Below are positions 19,653-29,125 of a stretch of DNA of 64,000 nucleotides, piece after piece. Under the pieces are notes generated by a model. That model worked only from the letters and a program-made list of their open reading frames with translations, was not told where the DNA came from and searched no databases. The position numbers were made by a program, and so were the translations under genes. Numbering within the stretch: position 1 is the stretch's first letter; each line of letters opens with the position of its first letter. This DNA comes from Candidatus Kapaibacterium sp. (lineage in GTDB: Bacteria > Bacteroidota > Ignavibacteria > Kapaibacteriales > NICIL-2), in NCBI GenBank assembly GCA_026003475.1, contig BPHJ01000001.1, forward strand, positions 186,001 through 250,000. Direction: 5' to 3'.

Positions 19653-20062
19653 GGGTATTCCTCCACAGAAATGGTCAACTGGATGCGTTCCAGGTCTTCC
19701 TCATCAAAGAGCTTCGTGAGCAGTCGGGCAAATGGATTGTCCGTGCAAACGCGGTAGTAGATTGTCTGTGCTTCCCGGCGTGCCTCGACGAGCGCTTTTT
19801 CACGCAGAATTTTCAGGTGGCGTGAGACGGCCGGCTGTGAAATCTGGAAGATGTCGGCCAGATCGCAAACGCACAGCTCGCCGGCTCGGTGGAGTACGTA
19901 GAGCATCCGCAGCCGGGTTTCGTTGCCGACTGCTTGCATGAACGCTGCCAGCGCTACAAGGTGGTCATTGCGCATTGCCTCCCTATGCAGGCGGGAGAGC
20001 TTCTTCGGGTCAACGGTGATGCGAACACAGGTGCGGTCGGTTAGTTCTTGGCACTTGTTCAT
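19649..20062 (-). CDS. ArsR-family metal-responsive repressor of the mer operon
   Basis: I place the start at the ATG at 20062, giving 137 residues. Longer in-frame extensions run through the operator region. The winged helix contains the ArsR-type sensor motif ELCVCDL (C64, C66), followed by the recognition helix SQPAVSRHLKIL. Further cysteines (C4, C12, C106) could complete a thiolate site for Hg(II) or another soft metal. As first gene of the merTP-merA operon with a four-base overlap, it probably acts as a derepressed-by-mercury repressor. It replaces the classical MerR activator, as in actinobacterial mer operons. The metal specificity is inferred from context. Confidence 0.88.
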   Translation of the reverse strand: MNKCQELTDRTCVRITVDPKKLSRLHREAMRNDHLVALAAFMQAVGNETRLRMLYVLHRAGELCVCDLADIFQISQPAVSRHLKILREKALVEARREAQTIYYRVCTDNPFARLLTKLFDEEDLERIQLTISVEEYP

Positions 20063-20064
20063 TG

Positions 20065-20098
20065 TATAACGAATCGTGTAAATAACAAACCTGTTATA
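20065..20098. promoter_or_regulatory. Candidate operator/promoter region of the mer operon
   Basis: Immediately upstream of the regulator start are outward arms TATAAC (20065-20070) and GTTATA (20093-20098). Inside them is a small palindrome ACGA-A-TCGT. ArsR-type repressors bind such AT-rich interrupted dyads next to their own start codon. No standard -7 element stands out. Confidence 0.45.
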
Positions 20099-20433
20099 GA
20101 TACGATCGGGACCAACAGTTAGTGTAGAGTGGGACATACGATTGTCGCCTTGCGGACATTTCCAACAATGAGAGGAAGGGTGCCGGGATGCAAGCGAGGG
20201 GGATTGGAAAGAGGCTCTGGCTGGTTGGTGTACGGCGATATGCATCTGGTATGGCTAGCTGTCTCACGGCTTGTACCGCGTGCAGCACCTCCCCGCACGC
20301 GCGCTCCTGATGTTTCCGCGTCTGGGCGCAGTGGTTCCCTTCACTCTTCCACTTACAAATGTCAGGCTTGCATTCAAGCCTGGAGCACGGTAGCGTTCCG
20401 AAGAGAATCCTACCGCGTGGCTACTGCGCCGAG
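20099..20433. other. 335-base intergenic stretch with no supported gene
   Basis: This lies between the mer operator and the end of the decayed T9SS fragment. Frames on both strands are short, arginine- and cysteine-rich and look like random translations. I see no RNA gene, repeat or terminator with a clear T-run. Confidence 0.4.
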
Positions 20434-20796
20434 CTACCGCACCACCACCAACGGTTCGACGACACACATACCATTTCCGCGCGCAACAACCAAGTACACA
20501 CCTGGAGCGGCTGCGTTCCAGTATGCGCTGGCGGTACCAACAACAGTGCCGTCGTAAAGAGTCGCGAGTGTCCGTCCATCGAGGGAGCAAATCTCGATCC
20601 GCAGGGAAGTGGTTAGGGTGGTGTGGGCAGTGATTCGGACATCGCGTTCTGCTGGATTCGGCCACACGTCCAAACGCACGGCTGGGTTCTGATCTGGAGT
20701 CGGTGCGACGCCGGTTGTCGTCACCTCCGCGCGGATGGCAGGGCTCAGATCACTAATCACACCGCTTGGGGTGCGGACACGGCCGACGGTCCGGAC
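20434..20796 (-). pseudogene. Remnant of a T9SS-secreted protein (C-terminal tail only)
   Basis: The minus strand encodes ~120 residues that align end to end with the C-terminus of the secreted protein at 22268-24364. Both contain VRTVGRVR-x-PSGV, a WPNPA/VPNPA motif, D-G-R and a final PLV-V/I-VR. This is the end of the fibronectin-type-III-like domain plus a T9SS type A sorting tail. There is no signal peptide and no catalytic or passenger domain upstream. The open frame before it runs into the promoter of the divergent UbiA fusion gene. It is best read as the 3' relic of a duplicated, mostly deleted gene. A short expressed protein is unlikely, because without a signal peptide the tail would have no use. 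Confidence 0.75.
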
Positions 20797-20858
20797 TTCG
20801 TCGCGAGCCGGCACGGTAGTAGTTCCACACCGCAGCAGCTGAAAATGCTTTTCTTGTG

Positions 20859-20884
20859 TAAATTTGCCGACCGAATAGTCGGTC
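20859..20884 (+). promoter_or_regulatory. -7 element and overlapping palindrome before the PNPOx-UbiA gene
   Basis: TAAATTTG (20859-20866) fits TAnnTTTG. Directly after it lies the perfect inverted repeat GACCGA-ATAG-TCGGTC (20869-20884), covering the expected transcription start. The form is like TetR-family operators. The start codon is 18 bases further on. Confidence 0.55.
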
Positions 20885-20901
20885 AATATCATGGTGATGC
20901 A

Positions 20902-22251
20902 ATGAACGCTGATGCGCTGCATGTAGCAAAGTATGTGTTCCGTACGAACAAAGCATTTACTCTCGTGACGTCGGGGTCATCCGGCCAGTGGGCAGGGAAG
21001 GCATATTTCGGCGAAGAAGATGGCTACCTCTACGTCGCACTCGAACAAGGGCGAAACTATCGAAATGTGATGGAAAACCCTGAGGTCTTCTTCGTGATCG
21101 AACGCGGCGTTCCGGATCGCTTCGTCCAGGGTCGAGGAATTGCCGAGTGCTTAGGGCCGATCGAAGAGCGCCCGGAGGCCCACATCATCTTTCGCAAAGC
21201 GCTCGAACTGGTGCTCTACGCCAAAATGATTCCCGGGGTGATGCTCTTCCGAATTCGACCAACGGAGCTCTACATCTCCGACTTCAGCCGAGAATGGAAG
21301 CCCCGGACGACCCTCACCGTCAACGATGCGGTGATGGCATTCTTCCGCGAGCACCGCGATCGCTACTCGTGGTGGCAGTTGTTCTGGAAAGCCATTCGCC
21401 CCTTTGCATTTCCAGCAACGTTGGCGCCTGTTCTTGTTGGATCGCTTGTTGCACCAACGCTTGTGTGGTGGAAGTTTTTGCTTGTTCTCTTCGGTACGAT
21501 GATTGCACATGCGGGTGTCAACGTGATCAGCGATTATATGGACTGGAAGCGCGGAGCAGATACCTGGCGTGTGCTGGGCTCGAGCCGTGTCTTGGTTGAT
21601 GGCATCATGTCGCCGCAGTCGCACCGAGCGCTCGGCATCGTGCTGCTTGTCATTGCCGCGATCATTGGCGCACTCCTTGTGACCGTTAGTGGTCCAGCTG
21701 TTTGGCTCTTGATGGCGCTGGGGGCTGCAATTGGGATTTTCTACACCGTTCCACCGATTGGTCTCAAGTACCGCGCGCTGGGTGACCTTGCGGTCTTTCT
21801 CGCCTTCGGTCCCCTGATGGCTCTCGGCGCATACTACGTGCAGACCGCTACGCTCGATTGGCTTCCAGTGTGGCTCTCAATCCCGATTGGCTTGTTGACG
21901 ATTGCCATTCTGCATGGCAACAACTACCGCGACATTGCCGAGGACCGTGCCGCTGGTTACCACACAGTAGCGAGCCTACTCGGACCGCGTGGTTCGGCGT
22001 ACTACTACGTTGCGCTTCTGGTAGGGGCGTATTTGAGCGTGCTCCTGTTCATCTGGCTGGGCTGGCTGCCGCTGTGGGCGCTTGGTGTGCTGCTAACCCT
22101 TCCACTGGCGTGGCGCAATATTCGCGTTGCGTTCAACCACGCGCGGGTTGCGTTTAGCTTTCTCGATCTGCTGACGGCACAGTTGCACATGCTGTTCACT
22201 CTCGCACTGGCTGCGGCGCTCGCAATAGGCCGAGCAGTGCCGCTCCACTAA
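20902..22251 (+). CDS. Split-barrel flavin (PNPOx-like) domain fused to a UbiA prenyltransferase
   Basis: The ATG at 20902 gives 449 residues. The frame upstream is open but antisense to the T9SS remnant. Residues ~5-130 form a pyridoxamine-5'-phosphate-oxidase-like split barrel (FRTNKAFTLVTSG, AYFGEEDGYLYVALEQG). Residues ~160-449 form an integral-membrane UbiA prenyltransferase with about eight helices. The first prenyl-diphosphate/Mg motif is N207-VISDYMDWKRGAD (D211, D214), the second N340-N-Y-R-D344-x-x-x-D348, resembling MenA. It may prenylate a quinone or similar aromatic acceptor in the inner membrane, with the barrel binding a flavin or the acceptor. No men or ubi gene is nearby. The fusion itself is clear; the substrate is not. 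Confidence 0.82.
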   Translation: MNADALHVAKYVFRTNKAFTLVTSGSSGQWAGKAYFGEEDGYLYVALEQGRNYRNVMENPEVFFVIERGVPDRFVQGRGIAECLGPIEERPEAHIIFRKALELVLYAKMIPGVMLFRIRPTELYISDFSREWKPRTTLTVNDAVMAFFREHRDRYSWWQLFWKAIRPFAFPATLAPVLVGSLVAPTLVWWKFLLVLFGTMIAHAGVNVISDYMDWKRGADTWRVLGSSRVLVDGIMSPQSHRALGIVLLVIAAIIGALLVTVSGPAVWLLMALGAAIGIFYTVPPIGLKYRALGDLAVFLAFGPLMALGAYYVQTATLDWLPVWLSIPIGLLTIAILHGNNYRDIAEDRAAGYHTVASLLGPRGSAYYYVALLVGAYLSVLLFIWLGWLPLWALGVLLTLPLAWRNIRVAFNHARVAFSFLDLLTAQLHMLFTLALAAALAIGRAVPLH

Positions 22252-22267
22252 TAGGCTGCGGCAATGG

Positions 22268-24364
22268 CTATCGGACAATCACCAGCGGCCGAGTGATGAC
22301 CTGCCCAGCGCTCTGCATCCGGATGAAATACGTTCCTGCTGGGAGGAGGCGGGCATCCCAGGATGTGGTGATGCGGTCAACAACATAGCCATCGAACGCG
22401 CAGCCCATCTGCCGACCGTCGAATGCGACGATGTCTACACGAACCATCGTGGGCAGCGAGACTTCAAGGGCGACTTTGACGTCATCGCTCGCTGGATTCG
22501 GTACGACCTCGAGTGCGATGCGGGGATTTTCCGGACCTTCTTCCACATTGGTGGTTACGATTTGGCTCTCCGCTGCAGGGCTGAGTTCCCAGCTCACCCC
22601 GCTCGGTCGCCGCACTCGCCCTACCGTTCGGACGCGATAGCGGACAGCGCCTTCGACCCGGTAAGAATCGGTAAATCGTGTCTCTGCGATAGGCTCCGGG
22701 GTCAGTGCAACTTCGCGACCGCCGGGCAGTGTGCGATAGACGTAGTAGCCGACGATGCTATCAGCGGGGGTGAAGGGAGGCTCCCAGGAGAGTTCGATGC
22801 GGCGGCCGTCTTGTCGTACTGCGAGCGATCGCGGTGGCGCTACGTCCTGATCGAACCGCACCCGAAGCGTCGGATCGCCGAGCAGTGCGACGTGGATCCA
22901 TCCTTGTGCTGCTGAGCTGACGTACACGCTTTGTCCAGCGAACGGGGAGAAGTTCTGCACCATCATGGCAATGTCGCCGATTGTTTCGCCCGCTGCCATT
23001 GGGTGTAGATACCAAACGGGCCGTCCCGACCACGCACACGTCAGAGCACCGCGCGCAAGATTGATGCGCATGAGGTTATTTTGCGAATCCCAATCCCCGA
23101 AGTACGAGCCGAACAGCATGGTAAATGCAGCGCGGACCGATCGAGTGGCGAAGTCGTTGATGTTGCCAATGCCAGCAGCGCTTGTGTAGGAACCTGCGCC
23201 ACACCCATAGGCAAACAGCCGTGAGCTGGTATCCAGCGTTGGGAACCATTTTTCCTCCCGCACGTTGCCGCGGCCAACGATCGGCGGGAAACTAATCCAA
23301 CCCGAGCGCGCAAAGAGTTCAGGGTACGTTTTGAAGTTGTCGTCAATCAGTGCTGACCAGTTGTAGAGTGCGGTGCCGCGGCGGTAGGCATGGTCGCGGG
23401 CAAAGTAGTCACGCAGCAGGGCAATCTCTGTTTGCCGATCGGTTGAACCTTGCGGTGTCAGGCGGGGCAGGTTGTAGAAATCAACCCGTCCGATACGCAG
23501 TTGGAGCGGCGACGGGAAGAACACGTTATCGAATTTCCCATCACCTGGAAGATTGCGGTTTTCTTGCCGCACCACACCGGCGGTATCAGCGATTGCATCG
23601 CTCCAGCCGCTTTCCGAGATTGTGCCGTAGTACCCATCGCAGGGCCACGCACCGCGATGGTCGGGGTTGTGCCCATCCGGTGGGGTGATGTATTGTCCCT
23701 GGTAGTAAAGTCCCGAGTAGGGGACTGCCACACGTCCGATGAGGAAAACCGTTGCTGGTTCGTCGAGGGAGCCGCGGCGGTACCATGCGACGATACTGTC
23801 TTTAGTTCGGCCAACGGCAGTTGCGTTGAATGTTTCCGCACGCGGCACGATCGTGCGACTGATGCGCCAGCCTTCGCGGTCGAGATCGTCTTCCAGTTGG
23901 GCAAGCTCGGCAGCAAGCGGCTCGACGATGCTCGAATCGAGGACAAGCAGCACGCGCCCTCGAAACGGCATTGCCGGCGGATCGGTTGCAATACAGGAAT
24001 AGCCTGCGGCAGCAAATTGGACTTGCTGGTTATTGATGGTGCGAACGAAGCGGTTAACGACACCCACTTCCGTGAGCGTTCCGTCCACGAGCGGAAGTTC
24101 GAACGAGAACATGCCACCGCTGCCTGGAGGAACTGTGCCAGCGACAAAAAACTGCGGATCAGTTGCTCGGTTGCGGAAGATGACCGTGTACGAATCGGTG
24201 TACTCCGAATCGTGCTGCCACCGCAGGATGGCGCGTGTGCCGGAAGCAGACCGATCGAGTTGCACCTCGATGGGAATAGCAACCTTCTGCGCCGGTGGCA
24301 CCTGCGCTGCCAGGACCGAACAGAGGAACAACAAACCACAACTCCATCGCTGCACGTCTTGCAT
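22268..24364 (-). CDS. T9SS-secreted protein with gingipain (C25)-like region, Fn3 and sorting tail
   Basis: I choose the ATG at 24364 because GGAGGT sits six bases before it and a signal peptide follows (SCGLLFLCSVLAAQ). The product has 698 residues. The middle (about 130-530) resembles the caspase-like C25 family in layout, with RVLLVLDSS, LLFGSYFGDWD and a GCGAGSY segment. I cannot identify a confident catalytic His-Cys pair, so it may be an inactive relative. A fibronectin-III-like domain (about 530-620) and a T9SS type A tail with VVPNPASDDVKV end the protein. A truncated relative of its C-terminus lies 1.5 kb away at 20434-20796. It probably works at the cell surface; its function is not known. 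Confidence 0.78.
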   Translation of the reverse strand: MQDVQRWSCGLLFLCSVLAAQVPPAQKVAIPIEVQLDRSASGTRAILRWQHDSEYTDSYTVIFRNRATDPQFFVAGTVPPGSGGMFSFELPLVDGTLTEVGVVNRFVRTINNQQVQFAAAGYSCIATDPPAMPFRGRVLLVLDSSIVEPLAAELAQLEDDLDREGWRISRTIVPRAETFNATAVGRTKDSIVAWYRRGSLDEPATVFLIGRVAVPYSGLYYQGQYITPPDGHNPDHRGAWPCDGYYGTISESGWSDAIADTAGVVRQENRNLPGDGKFDNVFFPSPLQLRIGRVDFYNLPRLTPQGSTDRQTEIALLRDYFARDHAYRRGTALYNWSALIDDNFKTYPELFARSGWISFPPIVGRGNVREEKWFPTLDTSSRLFAYGCGAGSYTSAAGIGNINDFATRSVRAAFTMLFGSYFGDWDSQNNLMRINLARGALTCAWSGRPVWYLHPMAAGETIGDIAMMVQNFSPFAGQSVYVSSAAQGWIHVALLGDPTLRVRFDQDVAPPRSLAVRQDGRRIELSWEPPFTPADSIVGYYVYRTLPGGREVALTPEPIAETRFTDSYRVEGAVRYRVRTVGRVRRPSGVSWELSPAAESQIVTTNVEEGPENPRIALEVVPNPASDDVKVALEVSLPTMVRVDIVAFDGRQMGCAFDGYVVDRITTSWDARLLPAGTYFIRMQSAGQVITRPLVIVR

Positions 24365-24430
24365 GGGGTGACCTCCAGGTGGTAAACGACACTTGGTCAA
24401 TTCGCAACGACTGTGCCAACTGGGCTGCTG

Positions 24431-25930
24431 TTACGGGAAAATGCCCAGCGATGAGTATGCCTGTGCGATTTTGTTGATTGCAGAAATGAAAGCCGCCGTC
24501 CGCATCTCTTTGACTTTCGGGTTCTGGCGCCAGACCTCCATGATTTCGTGGTAGGCGCTGACCATGGTTTCTTCCAGGCCGGAGTTCACGAGGTCTTCTT
24601 CCTCCGGGCCGCGAATGATGAGCCTGCGTTCGCTATCGCCGAGAGCACGGCCGGTGAGTTGTTCGATGGTTGCGATGATGCGTGAATTCATCTGTTCCTC
24701 GAAGCGCTTGTCCATCAAGCCGAAGCGGACGTGCGAGAGATTTTTGAGCCATTCGAAATAGCTGACAATCACGCCGCCAGCGTTGAGGTACATGTCGGGA
24801 ATGACAAAGATGCCCCGCTTGGTGAGAATCTCTTCGGCGTACGAGGTCGTTGGTCCGTTAGCGCCTTCGGCGATGATCTTTGCTTGGATATGTTCAGCGT
24901 TGCCGATGTGGATTTGCGATTCGAGTGCAGCCGGTACGAGAATGTCGCAGGGGTATTCGAGAACGCTGTTGCCATTCTTGATGGTCTTGGCATTGGGGAA
25001 GCCGGTGATTGTCCCTGTCTGGCGGCGATAGCGGTCGAGTTCCCGTACATCAATGCCTTTGGGATTCCAGACAGCGCCATCCCATTCGATAACGCCGGTG
25101 ATGGTTGCGCCACCTTCTTGCAAGAACAACGCTGCGTGGTAGCCGACGTTGCCGAAACCTTGGACGATGACGCGCTTGTCACCTAAGCCCGGAGTGATGC
25201 CGAGACGCTTGACGAGTTCGGGATCGTTGACTGCTTCCCGCACGCCGAAGTAGAGCCCGCGTCCGGTCGCTTCGGTTCGGCCACGCACACCACCTTGACC
25301 GACAGGCTTGCCGGTGACGCACCCAAGCGCGTTGATATCGTCGGGACGGTAGGACATGTAGGTGTCGGCAATCCATGCCATCTCGCGTTGGCCGGAGCCG
25401 TAGTCGGGCGCAGGCACATCAATCGAAGCGCCGATGCAGTTTTTGTGAATCAGCTCGACGGTGTAGCGGCGCGTGATGCGTTCGAGCTCATCAACGGTGA
25501 GTTTGCGCGGGTCCACTTTGATAGCACCTTTGCCGCCACCAAACGGGACGTTGACCACCGCACACTTGTACGTCATCAGTGCCGCAAGCGCCATCACTTC
25601 GTACACGTCGGCATCTTCGCTGTATCGGATACCACCTTTGCAGGGAAGTTTGTGGTGCGAGTGTTCGGCGCGCCAGGCAGTGATGACCTTGATTTCACCA
25701 CCAATGCGGGCAGGGAATTTCACTTCCAGGATGGTGTTGCAGGCACGGATTTGATCGAGGATACCCTTGTCGTGTTTGGTGAGGGCAGCAGCGCGGTCGA
25801 AGTAGGCATTGACTGATTCATAAAAGCGCGCCCCCATCGTTTCTTTCGTCGGTGGGGGCGGAGAAGTCGAACGGCTGTTGGAACGGTTGGTAGCTTTCTT
25901 GGTTGCTGTCTTTTTGGTTGCAGATGGCAT
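24431..25930 (-). CDS. gdhA: Glutamate dehydrogenase (Glu/Leu/Phe/Val dehydrogenase family)
   Basis: The 499-residue enzyme interconverts glutamate and 2-oxoglutarate plus ammonia with NAD(P)H. The substrate-binding segment KLPCKGGIRYS and the catalytic-Lys region VPFGGGKGAIKVDP lie in the N-terminal domain. A Rossmann nucleotide-binding GFGNVGYHAA motif follows near residue 260. The first ~30 residues are an unusual Lys/Thr/Ser/Pro-rich extension (KKTATKKATNRSNS), which lengthens it beyond the usual ~420-450. It starts at an ATG with a good TAnnTTTG promoter upstream. Coenzyme preference cannot be decided by eye. Confidence 0.94.
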   Translation of the reverse strand: MPSATKKTATKKATNRSNSRSTSPPPPTKETMGARFYESVNAYFDRAAALTKHDKGILDQIRACNTILEVKFPARIGGEIKVITAWRAEHSHHKLPCKGGIRYSEDADVYEVMALAALMTYKCAVVNVPFGGGKGAIKVDPRKLTVDELERITRRYTVELIHKNCIGASIDVPAPDYGSGQREMAWIADTYMSYRPDDINALGCVTGKPVGQGGVRGRTEATGRGLYFGVREAVNDPELVKRLGITPGLGDKRVIVQGFGNVGYHAALFLQEGGATITGVIEWDGAVWNPKGIDVRELDRYRRQTGTITGFPNAKTIKNGNSVLEYPCDILVPAALESQIHIGNAEHIQAKIIAEGANGPTTSYAEEILTKRGIFVIPDMYLNAGGVIVSYFEWLKNLSHVRFGLMDKRFEEQMNSRIIATIEQLTGRALGDSERRLIIRGPEEEDLVNSGLEETMVSAYHEIMEVWRQNPKVKEMRTAAFISAINKIAQAYSSLGIFP

Positions 25931-25986
25931 GGTTGGAAAAACGGTGTGGAACTACTTGTGATGACCGGCGCTTGGAGCACGGTGCG

Positions 25987-26018
25987 CAAAAATAGTGTGC
26001 TCTTCTGGGAAACGCAAC
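25987..26018 (-). promoter_or_regulatory. Bacteroidota-type promoter of the glutamate dehydrogenase gene
   Basis: Minus strand: TATTTTTG (25994-25987) with GTTG (26018-26015) 20 bases upstream, a near match to TTTG-N19-21-TAnnTTTG. The leader would be about 50 bases. Confidence 0.6.
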
Positions 26019-26073
26019 AGCGGGCTGTACTGGTGCCAGCACAGCCCGCCATCTCAACGGTGGTTGGTAAGGA

Positions 26074-27279
<1,206 letters not shown>

Positions 27280-27329
27280 CTACAGTAATTTGCAATTCTG
27301 TCTCAGTACTCAGTTCCCCTTTTGCACCG

Positions 27330-28529
27330 ATGAGCGAACACCAGCTCGAGCGCACTGTCCTTGTGGTGGCATACTGGTTTCCTCCCCATGCGGGGGTCAG
27401 CAGTTTCCGTGCCGCCCAGATTGCCCGTGTGTTGTCGGCACGCGATTGGCGCGTCTGCGTTCTCCATGCAGATTCCAGCAGCGAGAGCATGCAGGACCGA
27501 GCATGGTCAGAGGAACTTGAGCAGCTCGGGGTTGAACGCTTACCTGTGCCACCGAGTCGGAAGCGGTTGCCATCGCTGGGACGACGATCGCTGGCGGCGG
27601 TCAGCATTGCCCGCATGATCCGGCAACCATTCCACACCGCGCCCGATTACTTCGACGACTGGATCGAGAGCGCATCGGTGGCCGCCGAACACATAATCTG
27701 CAGGTATACCATCAATCTCGTGCTTGGCGTTGTGCCCCCGATCAGCGCTGGGCTTGCTGCCAATGCCATCGCGCGGAAGTGGAACATCCCGCTGGCGCTG
27801 GATATTGGCGAGAGTGTCGAACTGATACCGCACCGCGCTCCCTCGTATGGTGGCCGCAACCAGGACGAGAGTCTGGAACTGCTGCTCCGAAGCGCGCTCT
27901 TTGTTACCGTTCCGTCGCGGCAGGAAAAAGAGTTGTTATTGCGCCGCCATGGATTCCTCACCCACGAAGAAATCGGCATCCTCCCGTTCGAGGATGGGCA
28001 ACCGATGCCATCATCAGCCGAAGGAGTGTGCAACCTCACTGTTGTTGCCGAGGAGCTCGATGTCTCGATCTTGCGCCCCTTGCTCAAGATTGTGCGATCG
28101 GAGTCGCGCTATCATCTGCGGATTGCTGCCGATGTATCGCCCGGACTTGAGAGGCTGCTCCAGAAGTGGCGACTGTCGGATCGCGTCGTTGTCGAACGCG
28201 CGGTGATGCCTGCTGTACTCGACCGGTGGCTTGCAGAAAGCGCTGCGCTGCTTGCGTATGCGACGCCGATGCAGGCTATTCCACGTGCAATTGTGCACCG
28301 TGCCGCCAGCATGGACGTTCCAATCATCGCAATCGGAGAGTATGCGGCAGCACTTGTTGCCCACAGTAATGCCGAACGTATGCAGACGGTCGCATCGAAC
28401 TCAGTATCAGCTCTTGCGGCTGCTCTTGCAACACTTCCACCCGCCCGGCGCGCCTTCACAGTAGCAGAGCGCGACGATATGCTCGAGCGGGAATTTTCCC
28501 GGCGGCTGGGAATGGTCATGAAGCTTTAG
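27330..28529 (+). CDS. Glycosyltransferase-like protein (GT-B, family-4 type N-terminus)
   Basis: The ATG at 27330 gives 399 residues, and the open frame before it is antisense to hppD. The N-terminus VLVVAYWFPPHAGVSSFRAA is typical of GT4-type transferases, where a glycine-rich loop binds the acceptor. The C-terminal half has Rossmann-like strands, but the nucleotide-sugar E-x7-E motif is weak. A catalytically divergent relative is therefore possible. It would act on the cytoplasmic face of the inner membrane in envelope glycan synthesis. No polysaccharide gene cluster surrounds it. It converges on the next gene with a four-base overlap at the 3' ends. Confidence 0.65.
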   Translation: MSEHQLERTVLVVAYWFPPHAGVSSFRAAQIARVLSARDWRVCVLHADSSSESMQDRAWSEELEQLGVERLPVPPSRKRLPSLGRRSLAAVSIARMIRQPFHTAPDYFDDWIESASVAAEHIICRYTINLVLGVVPPISAGLAANAIARKWNIPLALDIGESVELIPHRAPSYGGRNQDESLELLLRSALFVTVPSRQEKELLLRRHGFLTHEEIGILPFEDGQPMPSSAEGVCNLTVVAEELDVSILRPLLKIVRSESRYHLRIAADVSPGLERLLQKWRLSDRVVVERAVMPAVLDRWLAESAALLAYATPMQAIPRAIVHRAASMDVPIIAIGEYAAALVAHSNAERMQTVASNSVSALAAALATLPPARRAFTVAERDDMLEREFSRRLGMVMKL

Positions 28530-29125
28530 GGACGCACTGCCTCGAAGGCGATATCCTTGAGCAAGAGGGAAGACTCATCTTCCCCAATGGGGACAACAAT
28601 GGTGGCTTCCGTGGCAGGAAGGTGGGTACGGAAAGGTCCAAAAAGTGTGCAGCCAACGGCGATGCGAGTCCACTGTCCATCGTGTTCGAATGCGATGCGG
28701 GTGGGAATGCCTGCATGATAGCGCAGCGTGTCAGTCGAAGCCAGGACGGACTGGTGCTCGTCGAGAATGCGAAGTCCCTGGCGGTCGAGTACGAGTGTGA
28801 TGCCCTGTCGCTGGTGCTGCAGTAAGTCGGTGTCGGTTGTGCGCAGGTGAAGTCTGAAGCCTTCGAGCTGTTCGTTGCCGATAGCAGTCATTGCCAGCCG
28901 AACTTCGGTTTGCTTGGGTGTTGTCAGTACTGCTCGCGTTTTTCCGACCATGCGGACACTGCGCTCATCGAACTTTTCCACCGATGCCAGAGTGCCACGA
29001 TTCCACACGCGAATGGGTGCAGTGGTGGTGGCGTTGATCCAAAAGCGGTAGGGGTCACTGGTTCCAATCGAGCTGACCACAAATGGCGTCGCTAACGTGA
29101 GCAATGTTAGCAGCAGGATACTCAT
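28526..29125 (-). CDS. Secreted or periplasmic protein of unknown function
   Basis: The 199-residue product begins with a hydrophobic segment (MSILLLTLLTLATPFVVSS) that could be a signal peptide or anchor. The rest is beta-rich with alternating hydrophobic residues, reminiscent of a concanavalin-like or jelly-roll domain (LVLDRQGLRILDEHQ, TRIAFEHDGQWTRIAVG). I do not recognise the family. It overlaps the preceding lipoprotein gene by four bases (ATGA), so the two are very likely cotranscribed. Confidence 0.7.
   Translation of the reverse strand: MSILLLTLLTLATPFVVSSIGTSDPYRFWINATTTAPIRVWNRGTLASVEKFDERSVRMVGKTRAVLTTPKQTEVRLAMTAIGNEQLEGFRLHLRTTDTDLLQHQRQGITLVLDRQGLRILDEHQSVLASTDTLRYHAGIPTRIAFEHDGQWTRIAVGCTLFGPFRTHLPATEATIVVPIGEDESSLLLKDIAFEAVRP

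Noticed and set aside
20623-20901. 93-codon N-terminal extension of the PNPOx-UbiA fusion
   Set aside because: It runs antisense through the T9SS relic and the promoter. The flavin-barrel homology begins after the ATG at 20902.
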